NCBI GenBank assembly: GCA_011799875.1
Contig: CM022298.1
Coordinates: forward strand, 495,421,180-495,485,179
DNA: 64,000 nt
DNA from: Thinopyrum elongatum
Taxonomy: Eukaryota; Streptophyta; Magnoliopsida; Poales; Poaceae
Reading direction: 5' to 3'
The notes beneath the pieces were generated by a model, which worked only from the letters and a program-made list of their open reading frames with translations, made no database searches and was not told the DNA's origin. Position numbers and translations under genes: made by a program. Shown piece after piece: positions 24,741 to 35,869 of the stretch. How positions within the stretch are numbered: position 1 is the first letter of the stretch; each line of letters opens with the position of its first letter.

Positions 24741-25478
24741 ATGGCGAAAGAGATCGCTATGCAGGTTTTTAGCGTCAAACATGTCCTCGTCGAAGGCTCT
24801 ATGAGCATAGTTGCCACCATCACCGACCACCCAAGGGTTGTTCGGGAGTGGATCAACAATGTATCCAACTCCCACCAAAAGGTGGAGATGAAGGTTGTCG
24901 GTCTCGACGCATAGTACATGGAACGTGCCACTGGGAAGATCCAATGCACCGCCATCCTTCAGCTATGCCTTGAACATGAAGTTTTGGTGTATCACATCAT
25001 ACACGTGCCCTCCATACCAAGTGAGCTCCATGATTTCATGTCTCGGGAGGACATATACTTCTGTGGGGCAGCCATCGAAGGGGACAAAGAGAAGCTGGCA
25101 CCGTACAACCTTGACTTGAAAAACATCGCTGACCTACAAACTAGAATTCCTGTAGAAGATTGTGATAAAATAACACCATCACTGTTCGACGTAGCAAATT
25201 CTGTGCTCGGAACAAATCTTGAGAAGGCTGACGAGATGCTGGGATTAAGGTCGTCTGGATGGGAGAATTATCCCTTGACCTACGAGCGGATAAAATATGC
25301 TGCCCTCGATGCCCGTGTGAGTTTCAAGATAGCTGCAAGGTCGAAAGAGCTTGTTGCGAAGCCGTCTCCCACAGAAAATGAGAAGAAGAAGAAGAAGAAG
25401 AAGAAGAAGAAGAAGAAGAAGAAGAAGAAGAAGAAGAAGAAGAAGATGCACCAGCAGCAGGGCATTATAGATGGATGA
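24741..25478 (+). pseudogene. DEDDy 3'-5' exonuclease (Werner-exonuclease-like), stop at motif I
   Basis: A single-exon frame of 246 codons starts at ATG 24741. The exonuclease motifs are visible. Motif I is VVGLDA followed by TAG (24912-24914, codon 58), exactly where the second acidic residue of the D-x-E pair is expected. Motif II lies in YFCGAAIEGDKEKLAPY and motif III is YAALDA (tyrosine subtype). TNLEKADEMLGLRSSGWE and YERIKYAALDA are typical of the grass paralogues. The C-terminus runs into about 20 lysines from an (AAG)n tract, then ends MHQQQGIIDG. The family removes nucleotides from DNA or RNA 3' ends. The stop makes this copy a likely pseudogene; the rest of the frame is open. Confidence 0.8.
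25380..25446 (+). repeat. (AAG)n microsatellite inside the exonuclease frame
   Basis: About 21 uninterrupted AAG units extend the C-terminus of the exonuclease relic into poly-lysine without breaking the frame. Confidence 0.9.
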
Positions 25479-25944
25479 ACTATTTCCTCTCTTGTAAAAA
25501 TTATATTTCCTCTCTGTGTACATTGATATAGATGAACTATTTTGCTAGTGTGCATGTCTTTGGAACAAGTGTACTCTGTGTACATTGATATAGGTCCGCT
25601 TGACTATAATGAACTATTTATCTGCCTAGTTTTCTCTACTACTACTTGCAGTGAGAGGTATGCAATGCATGTGTCATGTCTACCGTGGCCGTCTACCGCA
25701 ATGCATGTGTCAGTAGACATGACAGCTTGTCCATGGAAGTTGAACCATGGCGACCATCACGTTTCTACCACTACCACACGCGATTCCCACGACGCCGCTC
25801 CAACCCACGCCACCACGCCGCCCGACGTGCCCCTCACCCCTCTCGGCCCCACTACTCCTCTGCCTTTGTGTGCATGACATGTGGGCTAGCTGAACTGCGG
25901 TGACCATCAAGTTTCTACCACAGCCACACGCGATTGGACGCGGC

Positions 25945-27035
25945 TTGCATGCTCCGCTCCTGGCTCCGATCCGTACTCCCGCACCATCCAATTTTCATCC
26001 AGCGGCTGTGACAAATTTGGTCCCGGGCATCACTCCTCAGCCACAAATATAATAAATAAAATAAAGGCCCGTCTTTGCCTTCTACTTCTGTAATACAGGT
26101 AGTACCCGCCGGTGTGGCCATCTACGCCTCGTAACACCCCGACGTCTAGCTGTGGCACCCTCGCCACGGCCAGGCCACCACCGGCCGGTTCATCTTGAAC
26201 GAGTGAGTCATGAACGCCGCCGCGACAATGGCTAGCTGGGCATCTCGAACCACACCGATGCCGATTCCCCGTAGCTGACCTACGCTGGCCCGTGGCCGCA
26301 CGTCGTTGAGCCGCACATCAACGTACGATGGCAGGAACGACTCCAGGCTCGCTGGCTCAACTATGTCGAGTACATCACATTCACAAACCGGTATCCGTTG
26401 AGCAGGTTGCTCCCGCCCATGAGCACACGCCTATACGTATCCAGCATTCCAGCCTCGCTGCTGAGTGGTACATCCTCGGGACGGTGCAAGCGGTCGGAAA
26501 CTCGAGCCCAAGTCGAGCTATGTGCCCCGGGTAGATCACTGGCTCCCGCCTGAGCTCATCTGAAGCACGAGCTAGTAAACGTCGTGCGGCACATCACAAC
26601 AGACAAGCACCTCAACATGCGTCGGCTGGGTAGAGACTTTTCTTGGCCACAAGCTCCATGGTCTTGTCCAAGATCGGTGTGGTACTGCAGTCGAACATGC
26701 GGGTAAAACTAAAATACTACGGGAGCAGCTGCATGTGCATGGCCCAAACGCCGATGTTGGCGTGGAGGAGGTGCTACTCGCTGGCGGCGCAGCGTGCTAC
26801 ATGGGTTACGCAGGCACCTGTTGCCACGCTCGGAGGATGAGCAGGAAAGGAAAGGGTCTTGCATGCGTGTACAAATTCATGCAGGAAATTATTTCCTGGA
26901 AATACGGCCTTTGTTTACCTTTTTTGAGGCTATAGATGACCCACACGAGGAAATCTATTACAGTATAACTGTTGGATGAAAATTAGTGGTGCGGGAGTAC
27001 GGATCGGAGCATGGGAGGGGAGCAGGCAAGCCTCG
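25945..27035. other. Unidentified gene fragment framed by inverted repeats
   Basis: The sequence CTCCGATCCGTACTCCCGCAC with its surroundings (25945-25998) is repeated inverted at about 26975-27035. Between them is a GC-rich, coding-like stretch. On the plus strand it offers pieces such as LWHPRHGQATTGRFILNE, AGPWPHVVEPHINVRWQE, ARWLNYVEYITFTNRYP and GVEEVLLAGGAACYMG, in several frames with stops. I do not recognise the family. A neighbouring block (25780-25895, CCACGACGCCGCTC through GTGGGCTAGC) also recurs in direct orientation at 27043-27165. The arrangement resembles a gene piece transduplicated by a Mutator-like element, but no target duplication was found. Confidence 0.4.
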
Positions 27036-27311
27036 CCCCACTCGATTCCCATGACGCCGCTCGAACCCATGACACCACACGTCCGCCGACCTGTGACTCA
27101 CCCCTCTCGGTCCCACCGCCCCTCTGCTTTTATGAGAATGACATGCGGGCTAGCCGCATTTAGGGTCCACATATCATTGACTCAAAGGCATGTGCAATAG
27201 CCGCTGAAGCTCGGTCCCATGGGCCCCGAGAGGGAAATGTAACTCCTACGCCAGGCCTTGTGGTGCTCCCGCAGTACGAACTCGTGCCAAACCCGGAATT
27301 TGTTTCTTACT

Positions 27312-27535
27312 ACTACCAATGTGCTGGCCCGTGCGTTCCAATGGATCCAAAGTAGTAGAATAATACTTGTTCACAAACTTGAAATATAAACACTCAAGTT
27401 TTGATATACATATATCAGTAAAAATAAATTATGCTTCACTGAAGACATATTCCTCGGGCTGGTTTGATGAGATGAGGGGCGGGTGTGGCTGGTTTCAATA
27501 TAATAATATATTTTTAAAACATTGGAGCAGATATT
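27312..27535 (-). mobile_element. Helitron relic, 3' portion
   Basis: This matches the 3' part of the Helitron at 30768-31107. It has GTGCTGGCCCGTGCGTT, GATCCAAAGTAG, TACTTGTTCACAAACTTGAA, GATATACATATAT and CATTGGAGCAGAT in the same order. The terminal CTAG has decayed to CTAC, and the 5' third is absent. Confidence 0.55.
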
Positions 27536-27839
27536 TTTTCTAACATTTTGTAGCGTGGCACGGCATCTGGTGCACCTAAGCGTCTGAAAAAAAAAGTGGA
27601 GTGCACTCTAAAGATATTTACATGCTCCCATTTAGTGGAGTGCACTCTAAACACATTATCCATTTGTTTTTCTCTAGCCTTTCCTAGCCATGCAACCAAG
27701 CCACATAAGCTAGTCATGCATGCAATCCATAAATTGCAATATACTCTAGCATGCAATGCCGCCACATCATCTATTTATGCCTGTTAGTCATAGGTTGTTT
27801 TTTGCATTAGTCCAAATATTAATGTTCCATAAAACTAAA

Positions 27840-28880
27840 CTCCAAATGTCCGGCGGAGCCAAGGCAGAGGACGTACGATGGGGGCAGTGGAGGCGTCTTC
27901 GTAAGAGGAGGAGAGCCCAAAGGATAATCTTGCACGTCCGTCACCACCTGCATATCGGCGCGGGACTCCTCGAGCACCCACTGGAGCTCGCGCTCCTCCA
28001 GGGAGCGGCGGAGTCATGCGATTTTCCTAAACCACGAAGGGCACCATGCAGTACTCCTCGTAGCCGGGGGCGCGGTGCTCGCGTCCCGACTCCTGGGGTA
28101 ATGAGCACCCGCTCAACCACCTTGTGAGCTGCGAGGATGCCATGCTCGCGGTCGTGCTGTTGGAGCACACGCTCGTGCGCCTGAGCGGCGAGGATGCGAT
28201 GTTCGCGGGTGTGCTGCCGGAGCACGCACTCATCCACGTCGAGAGCGGCGATGATGCGATGTTCGCAGGCGGCGATGATGCGATGCTCGCGGGCATGCTG
28301 CTGGAGAACGCGCTTGTCCACATTGTGAGCGGAGAGGATGCAATGTTCACGGGCGTGCTGCCGGAGCACGTGCTCGTCGATGTCGAGAGTGGTGACGATG
28401 CGATGTTCGCGGGCGGCGATGATGCGATGCTTGCGGGCATGCTGTTGGAGAACGCGCTCATCCACATTGTGAGCGGTGAGGTTGCGATGTTCGCTGGCGT
28501 GCTGCTGGAGCACGCGCTCATCCATGTCAAGAGCGGCGACGTTGTGATGTTCGCGGGCGTGCTCTCGATGATGCGATGCTCACGAGCATGCTGCTAGAGA
28601 ACCCGCTCGTCCACATTGCGAGCGGTGAGGACGCGATGCACCTCCTCGTGACCGACAAGGGCGTGCTGCTGGAGCACAGCTACCCCTCGTGGCCGACGAG
28701 GGCGAGCCGCTAGATCACACTGTCCTCTACGTGGACAGTCAGCGTGCGCTACTCGCGGCAGTAGAGGGCGTGCTCCACCTCAGCGATGTCGGAGAATCCG
28801 TCCTCATCCCAGGCCCCGGCGCCGTCCACTTCAGCAACGGCTGCGTGCTCTGGTGGGTGTTGTGTCCATATGGGAGCTTC
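27840..28880 (-). pseudogene. Uncharacterised gene relic containing a ~63-bp minisatellite
   Basis: The minus strand reads an acidic opening (EHAAVAEVDGAGAWDED, FSDIAEVEHALYCRE) from about 28870. It then enters a histidine/arginine-rich repeat (VDERVLQQHAREHRI-like units) that extends to about 28100 and ends in a unique part near 27940. In-frame TAG codons at 28749-28751, 28710-28712, 28680-28682 and 28594-28596 interrupt the upstream part. The plus strand of the repeat is also open (28124-28597, units like EDAMFAGVLPEHALIHVESGD) because the repeat period is a multiple of three; the upstream acidic part suggests the minus strand is the original sense. I do not recognise the family. Confidence 0.45.
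28124..28640. repeat. Coding-type minisatellite
   Basis: Imperfect tandem units share GATGCGATGTTCGCGGGC, GTGCTGCxGGAGCACGCGCT and CATCxxCGTCGAGAGCGGCG. Some units carry an extra GGCGATGATGCGATGCT insertion. The array keeps reading frames open on both strands. Confidence 0.7.
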
Positions 28881-29254
28881 GAGCTACAGTACCAGTGGGG
28901 GCGGGGGGTGACCTTTTCAGGGTTTCACATGGACTGAGGAGAAAAATAGAATCGGAAGTAGCACAATATGTTGGAACATGTCGGAGGAAGGCTGGCAGGA
29001 GCAGTACAACAAACATCACATGCGCACCATATTTTGAGAAGGGTTTAATGTAATTTGTGTGAAATGGGTCTGTGTGATGTACGAGTAGTACATGCATATC
29101 ATTGACATTCATGCACGCAACAAACATTTGTGTGCACGATTTCACCCTATTTTCTTATTCTGTTTGGGAGTGGATTTGATTTTTGTAATCGGAGCTCATT
29201 TTTGTACTTGGTTTCAATTTAGACTATGCATATATTATTGCAAGAGATATATAT

Positions 29255-29560
29255 ATAGAGAATATTTGTGTGACAAAGAGGGGGGCGAGAGCAGCGATAC
29301 CGAACAAGAGAGGGGCATACGCGTGTTGGAAAGACTTTGTGTGTCGTAGAGAGAGGAGTGTCCGAAAGGGAGAGAGAGGGTGTGTGTGTGTGTGTTAGAG
29401 AGAGAGAGGTGCGTGTAACGTCGGGATCGACAAGGTTACGAGGTTGCGGATATGGGAGAGCGATAGTGTGTGTGCGATGAAGGGACACACAGACAGCGTT
29501 TGTTTGCGTGTGAGAGAGCTGGATAGACCTCGACAGCACGGTGATCATGTCGTATGCACA
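29255..29560. repeat. GT/GA-rich low-complexity tract
   Basis: Degenerate GTGTGT and GAGAGA runs, densest at 29340-29415, are of the same kind as 50.1-51.0 kb and the complement of 0.7-1.6 kb. The open frame on the minus strand is a by-product. Confidence 0.6.
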
Positions 29561-29858
29561 AAATCAACCTGAATAACGAGATGGAGTTCCTCCAAGCAAC
29601 TGAAGAATCGTCTAGAACTAAGATAATTCAATCGTAATTGCCAATATGAAGTAATTAAGGATAATGGTGGGGTTGCTGGTACTGAACAAAAGGCGGTAGT
29701 CCAACACACACCCCGCAAATGCAAATTATAGCGAAAACAAAACAATGTGTACACAACAACACGAGTTCTAATGTGGAAAAAGGGTAGTAGCCTTATTTAT
29801 ATCTATGGACTATATTACTATATTTTATATTTGTATAGTTATATTTATATCTATTCCA

Positions 29859-30140
29859 CTCCCTCCGTTTGTAATTTACTCCGCACATATATAGCTTTGA
29901 CAGCATCCAAATTTTATAAAGCTTGACCGAATTTGGTGAAAACAATATGAACATTTACACTAACAAATTTACACGATGTGGAAATAAAAGCAATGATGTA
30001 TCAAATGATATATATTTGGTGGTTTATATGTTAATACCTTTTCCTACAAATTGTTCAAAGCATACAAAGTTTGACTTTAGAGAAACCAAATATGCGGTAT
30101 ATGTATTATACATTCTATATTCATTATTTTTCCGGAGTCA
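29859..30140. mobile_element. Stowaway-type MITE, degenerate
   Basis: The left end is CTCCCTCCGTTTGTAATTTACTC. The body is AT-rich, with TTTATAAAGCTTGACC and a later complementary-type CAAAGTTTGACTTTAGA. The order is typical of the longer wheat Stowaway families that contain paired CTTTGACC motifs. The right end has decayed (CCGGAG remains at about 30132-30137), so the TA duplication cannot be confirmed. Confidence 0.6.
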
Positions 30141-30767
30141 ATGCGTATATTTGCACGTACAGGATATAAACCGTTGATTGATGTTGATCCAATGGTCCAG
30201 GTGTCTGCAATTCGGATCTACTATAAGTACCCATACACATTCTTCTCGAACGACCAGCATGACAGTGTGATCGATCCACACAGGAAGCTCTAAATAAGAC
30301 CTCCAGACGTGTAACGTGGCTTCATGGGTGCCCCCCACATCATATTATTCATACTACATTGACTGAAATAAAGATAAATCATCCAAAACAAGATCTTCCC
30401 ATTTTTTGTTCCTACGATGCTGTGCCGTGCACGTACCTAGTTTTATAGTGGTAGTAGTAGTAGTACAAACTTTGTAGTAGGTGTAGTATGGAGTGCTCCT
30501 ACTCTATCAACGAGTCCCATCTGACACCAAATTTCTTGGCTTCCGTGCTATAGCTAGATCTTCCCCTCCTCATTTCTTTTTTCCAACGCGGCGGGCGGGG
30601 TGCGGTTTGCCTATAGTCAATTTGCTCAATTGCGGTCCCACATCAAAGTGAAAATGCTAGGCAACACGCCTTCCCTAGGTATGTGGCGTGCCGGACGGGC
30701 CGTGGAGTACTCCCGATTCCCAGGCATGTGGGGGTGCGACGCGAACTTGGCAGGCCTTTTCGTTTTA

Positions 30768-31107
30768 CTAGCAACGTGCCCATGCATTGCAACGGATCCA
30801 AAGTAGAATAGTACTTGTTCACAAACTTGAAAGAAAACACTCTTGTTTTGATATACATATATACCACTAAAAATATATTACTTTTCACTCAAAATATATT
30901 TCTCAGGCTGTTTTGATGAGGTGAGGGAGGGATGTGGTTGCTTTCAAGATAATAAAGGGTTTTCTGCACATTGGAGCAGAGAAGTGGGCTATTGTTGCAA
31001 AAATGCCACAACTTACCTCATAGCCGTTAGATGCAGATCTAGTGGTCAGAAATGACGGATGGCAGACACACCACCATCACCAACTGAGACTTTTACGGGA
31101 GTAGAGA
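30768..31107 (-). mobile_element. Small non-autonomous Helitron
   Basis: On the minus strand it starts TCTCTACTCCCGTAAAAGTC, a classic grass Helitron 5' end. It ends with a GC-rich short hairpin (GTTGCAATGCATGGGCAC region) and CTAG, followed by T (plus-strand A at 30767). It shares both ends with the elements at 49629-49878 and 59691-60149. The base before the 5' end is not the expected A, probably through mutation. No helicase is encoded. Confidence 0.65.
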
Positions 31108-31725
31108 AACATGTATAAATTGTAACATTTGGTTCTGCTCCTTGGCACGATCGATAGATAGAAATAACGATTGGAAACGCTAGGGCGGGGCTTTTCCCGC
31201 TAGATAACCAGGGTAGTAGCTAGGTTGGCGCATCGTCGGTTTGGCCACATGCGGTCCCACATGTTGTAGTGATATAAAGCCTAGCAAATGGGCGTTGACC
31301 GGGGGGCGGAATGACAGTGTGGTATGCGACGGGGAAGGGACATGCTTCATGTACGTGTTCCAGTTTCTTGTTTTGAACTTGCGAACATGACAGGCGTGCT
31401 GCACGATTAGTTTTGAATTTATAGGTTCGATCTCAGTTTTTGAATTTAGGAGTAGTTCATAGGTCGGGTCAAGCATCGAACGTAAATTACGAAGTTGATG
31501 GAAAAGGTAAGCACAACTTATAAATTGATGGATGGAGTACTAGTTACAGTGATGCATATAATTGCCTGCAAATGTGAGCAAAGGGATCACACAGGTCTGT
31601 ATTGACTGGAATGAGCATGCAATAGCACAATAAGAATTAAGGCCACGATGATGCGATCACAGTGGTGGTTACAGGAGGCAAGAAGAAAGATGAATCCATC
31701 AACGTACGACCTCCTCCACCTCGAC

Positions 31726-31774
31726 TCAGTGCACCAGGCAACCGACAGGCGGCTTAGGAGCAGCGGCTTTTGTG
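31726..31774 (-). pseudogene. 3' end of the 190-codon gene split by the chromodomain Gypsy element
   Basis: Reading leftwards from the target duplication, the frame of the gene at 47321-47841 continues for 16 codons (ATKAAAPKPPVGCLVH) to TGA at 31726-31728. The two parts add up to a whole number of codons when the GCGAG duplication (31775-31779 and 47321-47325) is counted once. Confidence 0.7.
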
Positions 31775-31779
31775 GCGAG

Positions 31780-34700
31780 TGTGACGACCCCGGCTTAATC
31801 ATGCACTAACCATACACGCAAATGCACACGATCAAGCCTAAGGACTCACTTGAAGATATCACAACACAACTCTAAAACATAAAAAAAGTCATACAAGCTT
31901 TATATTACAAGCCAGGGCCTCGAGGGCTCGAATACATAGCTCGATGGCATACAAGTGTCAGCAGAAGCATCAGATATCTGGGTATAGATATATTACAGCA
32001 ATAGAGATAAGCCTTTAGGAAGGCGGGGCAAAATAAAATACTACGATCGAAAGGCGTAGGCCTCCTGCCTAGGACCCTCCGAATCCTACTCCAGGTCATC
32101 GGTCGGCTCCTCGTTGTAGTACTTGCCGGGAGGGTAGAAGTAGTAACCGTAGTCATCGACAGGGGCAGCTACCTCAGGGGCTCCGTCATCTGGCGGCGAC
32201 ATATGGATATGGGGGAAAAAGAAAGTAAAGCAAACGTGAGTACTCATCCGAAGTACTCAGCAAGCAAGGATCTACACTACGTATGCATCATTTTCAAAGG
32301 AGGCTGTATATGTGTACTGGGCTGCAGAAATGCCAGAATAGAGGGGAAAGCCTAGTCCTATCGAAGACTAGCATCTTCAAGCATCTTCATCGGTCTTTCA
32401 GCACTTAGAAGAGTGCAGATTAACATAATGTAAAGTAGTTGTAGTATCATCAACCTCGGCCAGAGATTCTTCCTCGACTCCCTACGAGAAAGCAATCCCA
32501 GAGCCATACTATCCAGTTTATCTCAAGTTACCAGTTCTAGTTGTACCGATCGGGATACAACTCCGAGTGTCCGTTACCGTAGGATAGGCTATCGATAGAT
32601 TAGTTCTTCCCTGCAGGGGTGCACCAACTTACCCACCACGCTCGCTTAACTTCGGCCGGACACACTTTTCTGGGTCATGCCCGGCCTCGGCTAAGCAACA
32701 CGCCGCAACCCGACCAAATACTTAACAGAGAGGTCAGCACGCCGGACTAACCTATGCCCCCAGGGGTCTTGGGCCATCGCCCCGGACGCTCCTGCACGTT
32801 GCGTACACCGCCGGTGAGCAGACCTTGCAACCCCTTATACAAGTGCGGTTGCGTTCCTAGTCCAACCCAGCGTGTGCCGCTCAGTTGCTGACGTCTATTA
32901 AGCTTCGGCTGAAGTATACGCCGCAGAACGCCCATACTATGCCCACGTGATGGTTAGTGCTATCAGGCCAGAGCCCCTCGGATCAAATATCCAAATCGTT
33001 AGTGGATTAGGAGCGCGCGGTAACGAGCAGAGACTCACGATCGATGTGACCCCGTCGCCCCGTCTCGAGGACTTGTGGCAAGGGCGAGGAATGCCCGGCC
33101 ACGCCTCGTGTTCAACCCTCGGGCACCATCCAGGTACACCCGATTCCACATCACTCGCTATTAAGCTCGTGCGGGTACCCCTCTGGGCCGACCCGTCTTT
33201 AGTGTCATGGTTCAGTGATCAGTCATAGTATCCAAAGTATCCGTGTGTCCGACACCAAAGGGAACCCTGAGGAATAACCCCCGATGGAATTCCATTTGAT
33301 GTTATCGTCAAGGTGAACAAAGGAGGAATCACCCTCGATGTCCACACTTGAAGTGTTGCACGACAGCGTTGGTATCGGTGGTGGTGTAGGAGGAATCACC
33401 CTCGCTTACCACGACCGATAACTAACCTACAAGGCTACCATCAAAAGTGCTGACGAGGTATCACCCTTGGCACTCGATAGTAACCCAGTAGTGTCGAGCA
33501 ATTTAAGGGGGAAGTGACATGCGGTGCCAGGGTCTGATCTTCGATCCCGTTGATCGGGTGTTCTGAGAGTCCAGTGGGGCAGTCGGGACAAGTGGGTCTC
33601 TGATAGGGCTCTATCCATCCTGTCTGCTCGACGGCAAGGGCAGGGTCGTCAACTGCGTCGTTGGGCTCCTGAGCAGCATTGGCCTCGGGAGCTACATCGA
33701 CGTCGGGGTCTACCGAGAGAGAAGAGGGGGAAGAAACATATAAATACACAGCTAACGATGCAACACAGAACAAGTCATGACTAGGATGCAGTGCAGGGTT
33801 GCCTGAAGTATGTCTAAGTCATTTTAGTTATTATAGGATTAAGTTGGAATTTATTTATCGGTGATTAGGCACTATTCATCTATCGGATACGGGCTCGAAG
33901 TTGTGGTTTCACCTACATAGGGGGTTCCAGCATCAAAATAGACGACACAATCAAATTCGGCTCGTTGTTCTGAGCAAGTTTCATATTTTAAGTTTTTCGA
34001 TCTGAGCTACGGTTTAAAAGTTATTGATTTTCAAATATTAATTGATTTTCTGGAATTATTCTTATTTAACATAAAATGATATATGACGTCAGCATGACTC
34101 AGAGATGACGTCAGCAGTCAACAGAGACACTGACCTGGTCAAACCTGACCCACATGTCAGTCTCTGCTAGTTAACAGTGCAGTAAACTAAACTAACTAAG
34201 CTAATTAGGGGTGTGGGCCCCGGGTGTCAGTGAGATATTAGACTAACTAATTAATTTTATTTATAAAAATGTTTAATTAGCCTAATCAGCCGAGGGGCCC
34301 ACATGTCAGAGAGAGGGGGTGAACAGTGCCGCATTGACCCTGGTCAACGAGGTCAAAGTGGGGTCCGGGGCCCACTGGCAGTGTCCCAGGGTGGACCCCA
34401 CGCCTGTCCACGTCGGCTGGGTCGCCGGAGTTGCTCCGGCGACCGTTCTAGCGGTGGTTTCTCGCCGGAGCTGCTCGGGATTCGTCTACAGGGGGCTATT
34501 TCGCGCGTGCTTGGGCGCATTGAAATGGCCGTTCATCTCCGCGTCGATCTAGGCTAGCGAGGAGTACCGGGGATGGCCGGAACGACGCCGGCGATGAGCC
34601 GGAGCGGCGGTGAGCTACGGGCATCAGCGTAATCGACGAAACGGCACGTGTTAGCTCGAACTAAACATGTGGGAGTGATCTACGCAGGCGTGCGAGCTCG

Positions 34701-35831
34701 ATGGGCTCGCGCCCGTGACCAAACGTTCACCGGACGGCTGCCGGCGACGAGCTCATATGGAGGCGCGTTCAGGCACCGATGAAACTAGAGCTAGAGGGCT
34801 CAAACAACGGCGGGGAGAGAAGGAGAAGGAGGCGGAGCTCACCTAGCTGGCTCACGGTGGCCCGGTGGAAGCTTAGTAGCAGCAGAGGGCTCGGGGTCGA
34901 CGTGGATCGGTGGCGACCGAAGCAGAAGGAGACGGGGCGATTCCGGTGTTGTGGTGGCTTCGGGCTCCAGTTGCTACCACCAGACGTCGAGGAAGATCAT
35001 GGCGAAGACGACGGACGCGTCGGCAGAGCGATGCGGTGGCTGTGGCCGTGGAGACGCGCGTGGTGCGGCGGCGATGGCGTTCGGACGACGAATCTGAGGG
35101 GGAGAAAGGGAGTGGACCTGGCGAGGGAGAGAGGGGAGAGTGACGGAGAGGCCAGGGGGGACGGAGAGGCCAGGGGGACGGCTCGGCCTCGTCCTTATCT
35201 CCCTACTGTCGGGGGCGTCGGTGGCTGCCGCGGTGTCGCGCGCCCACCGGTGCGCGCGCGCTCGGCCATGGGGGAGGTGACACGCGAGGGAGAGAGAAGG
35301 AGTTGGGCCAGGTGGGCCGTTTCGGGGCACTGTGCACTTAGGCCCAGTGCACAGTGCCTCGTTATGTTTTTCTGCTTTCTGTTTTGTGTTTTTCTTTTAT
35401 TTCTTTTCTGTTTTGTATTAGTTAGGACACTTTTGCACTTTTTGTAAAATATGAGACTAGGCCCAAATATTACAATGCAATATTCCTTTTCACCAAAAAC
35501 TTGTTTGAGCAAATTTGGATTTCATTTGAATTTGAAATGAATTTAATTAGATTAAATAATTTTGTTTTGGTGCTGTTTCATGTGGTTTGAGTCATTTAAC
35601 CAATCCAGGTATCATTGGTTATGTTTTTATGAGTGCTTCTGGAATATTTGCTATTTAGTGAACATTTTTTCAAAGGTGTTTGAGCAAATTTATTTTGCAC
35701 TTTTGAATTTGAGCTGATTTCAGAATGGAGTTTGAATTGTTTTGGTTAACCACTATGACTAAGCAATGCAAATGATATGACTTGGCATTATTAGCAGTTG
35801 ATCACAGTGGCTATTACACAGGGGTGTTACA
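31780..35831 (-). repeat. 3' LTR of the chromodomain element
   Basis: 4052 bp, bounded by TGTGACGACC and GGTGTTACA on the plus strand, and matching 43292-47320 throughout. Long LTRs of this size create spurious frames (for example at 34.3-35.4 kb), which I do not call. Confidence 0.9.
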
Positions 35832-35848
35832 AGTTCTCCTCCTCTAAA
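35832..35848 (-). other. Polypurine tract of the chromodomain element
   Basis: On the minus strand, TTAGAGGAGGAGAACT lies directly before the TGTAACACC start of the 3' LTR. Confidence 0.7.
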
Positions 35849-35869
35849 AGAAATTCTCGTCCCGAGAAT

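Noticed and set aside
28124..28640. A CRISPR-like array suggested by regular repeats
   Set aside because: The repeats are contiguous and of coding period with no unique spacers, and the genome is a plant; it is a minisatellite.
32747..33228. Short frames conserved in three places (32.7-33.2, 42.6-43.1, 44.3-44.7 kb)
   Set aside because: The conservation reflects the three LTR copies, not protein-level selection; the frames shift between copies.
34303..35447. Several frames of up to 222 codons in GC-rich sequence, repeated at 45825-46829
   Set aside because: They lie inside the long LTRs of the chromodomain element, occur in both copies with different interruptions, and have no recognisable domain.
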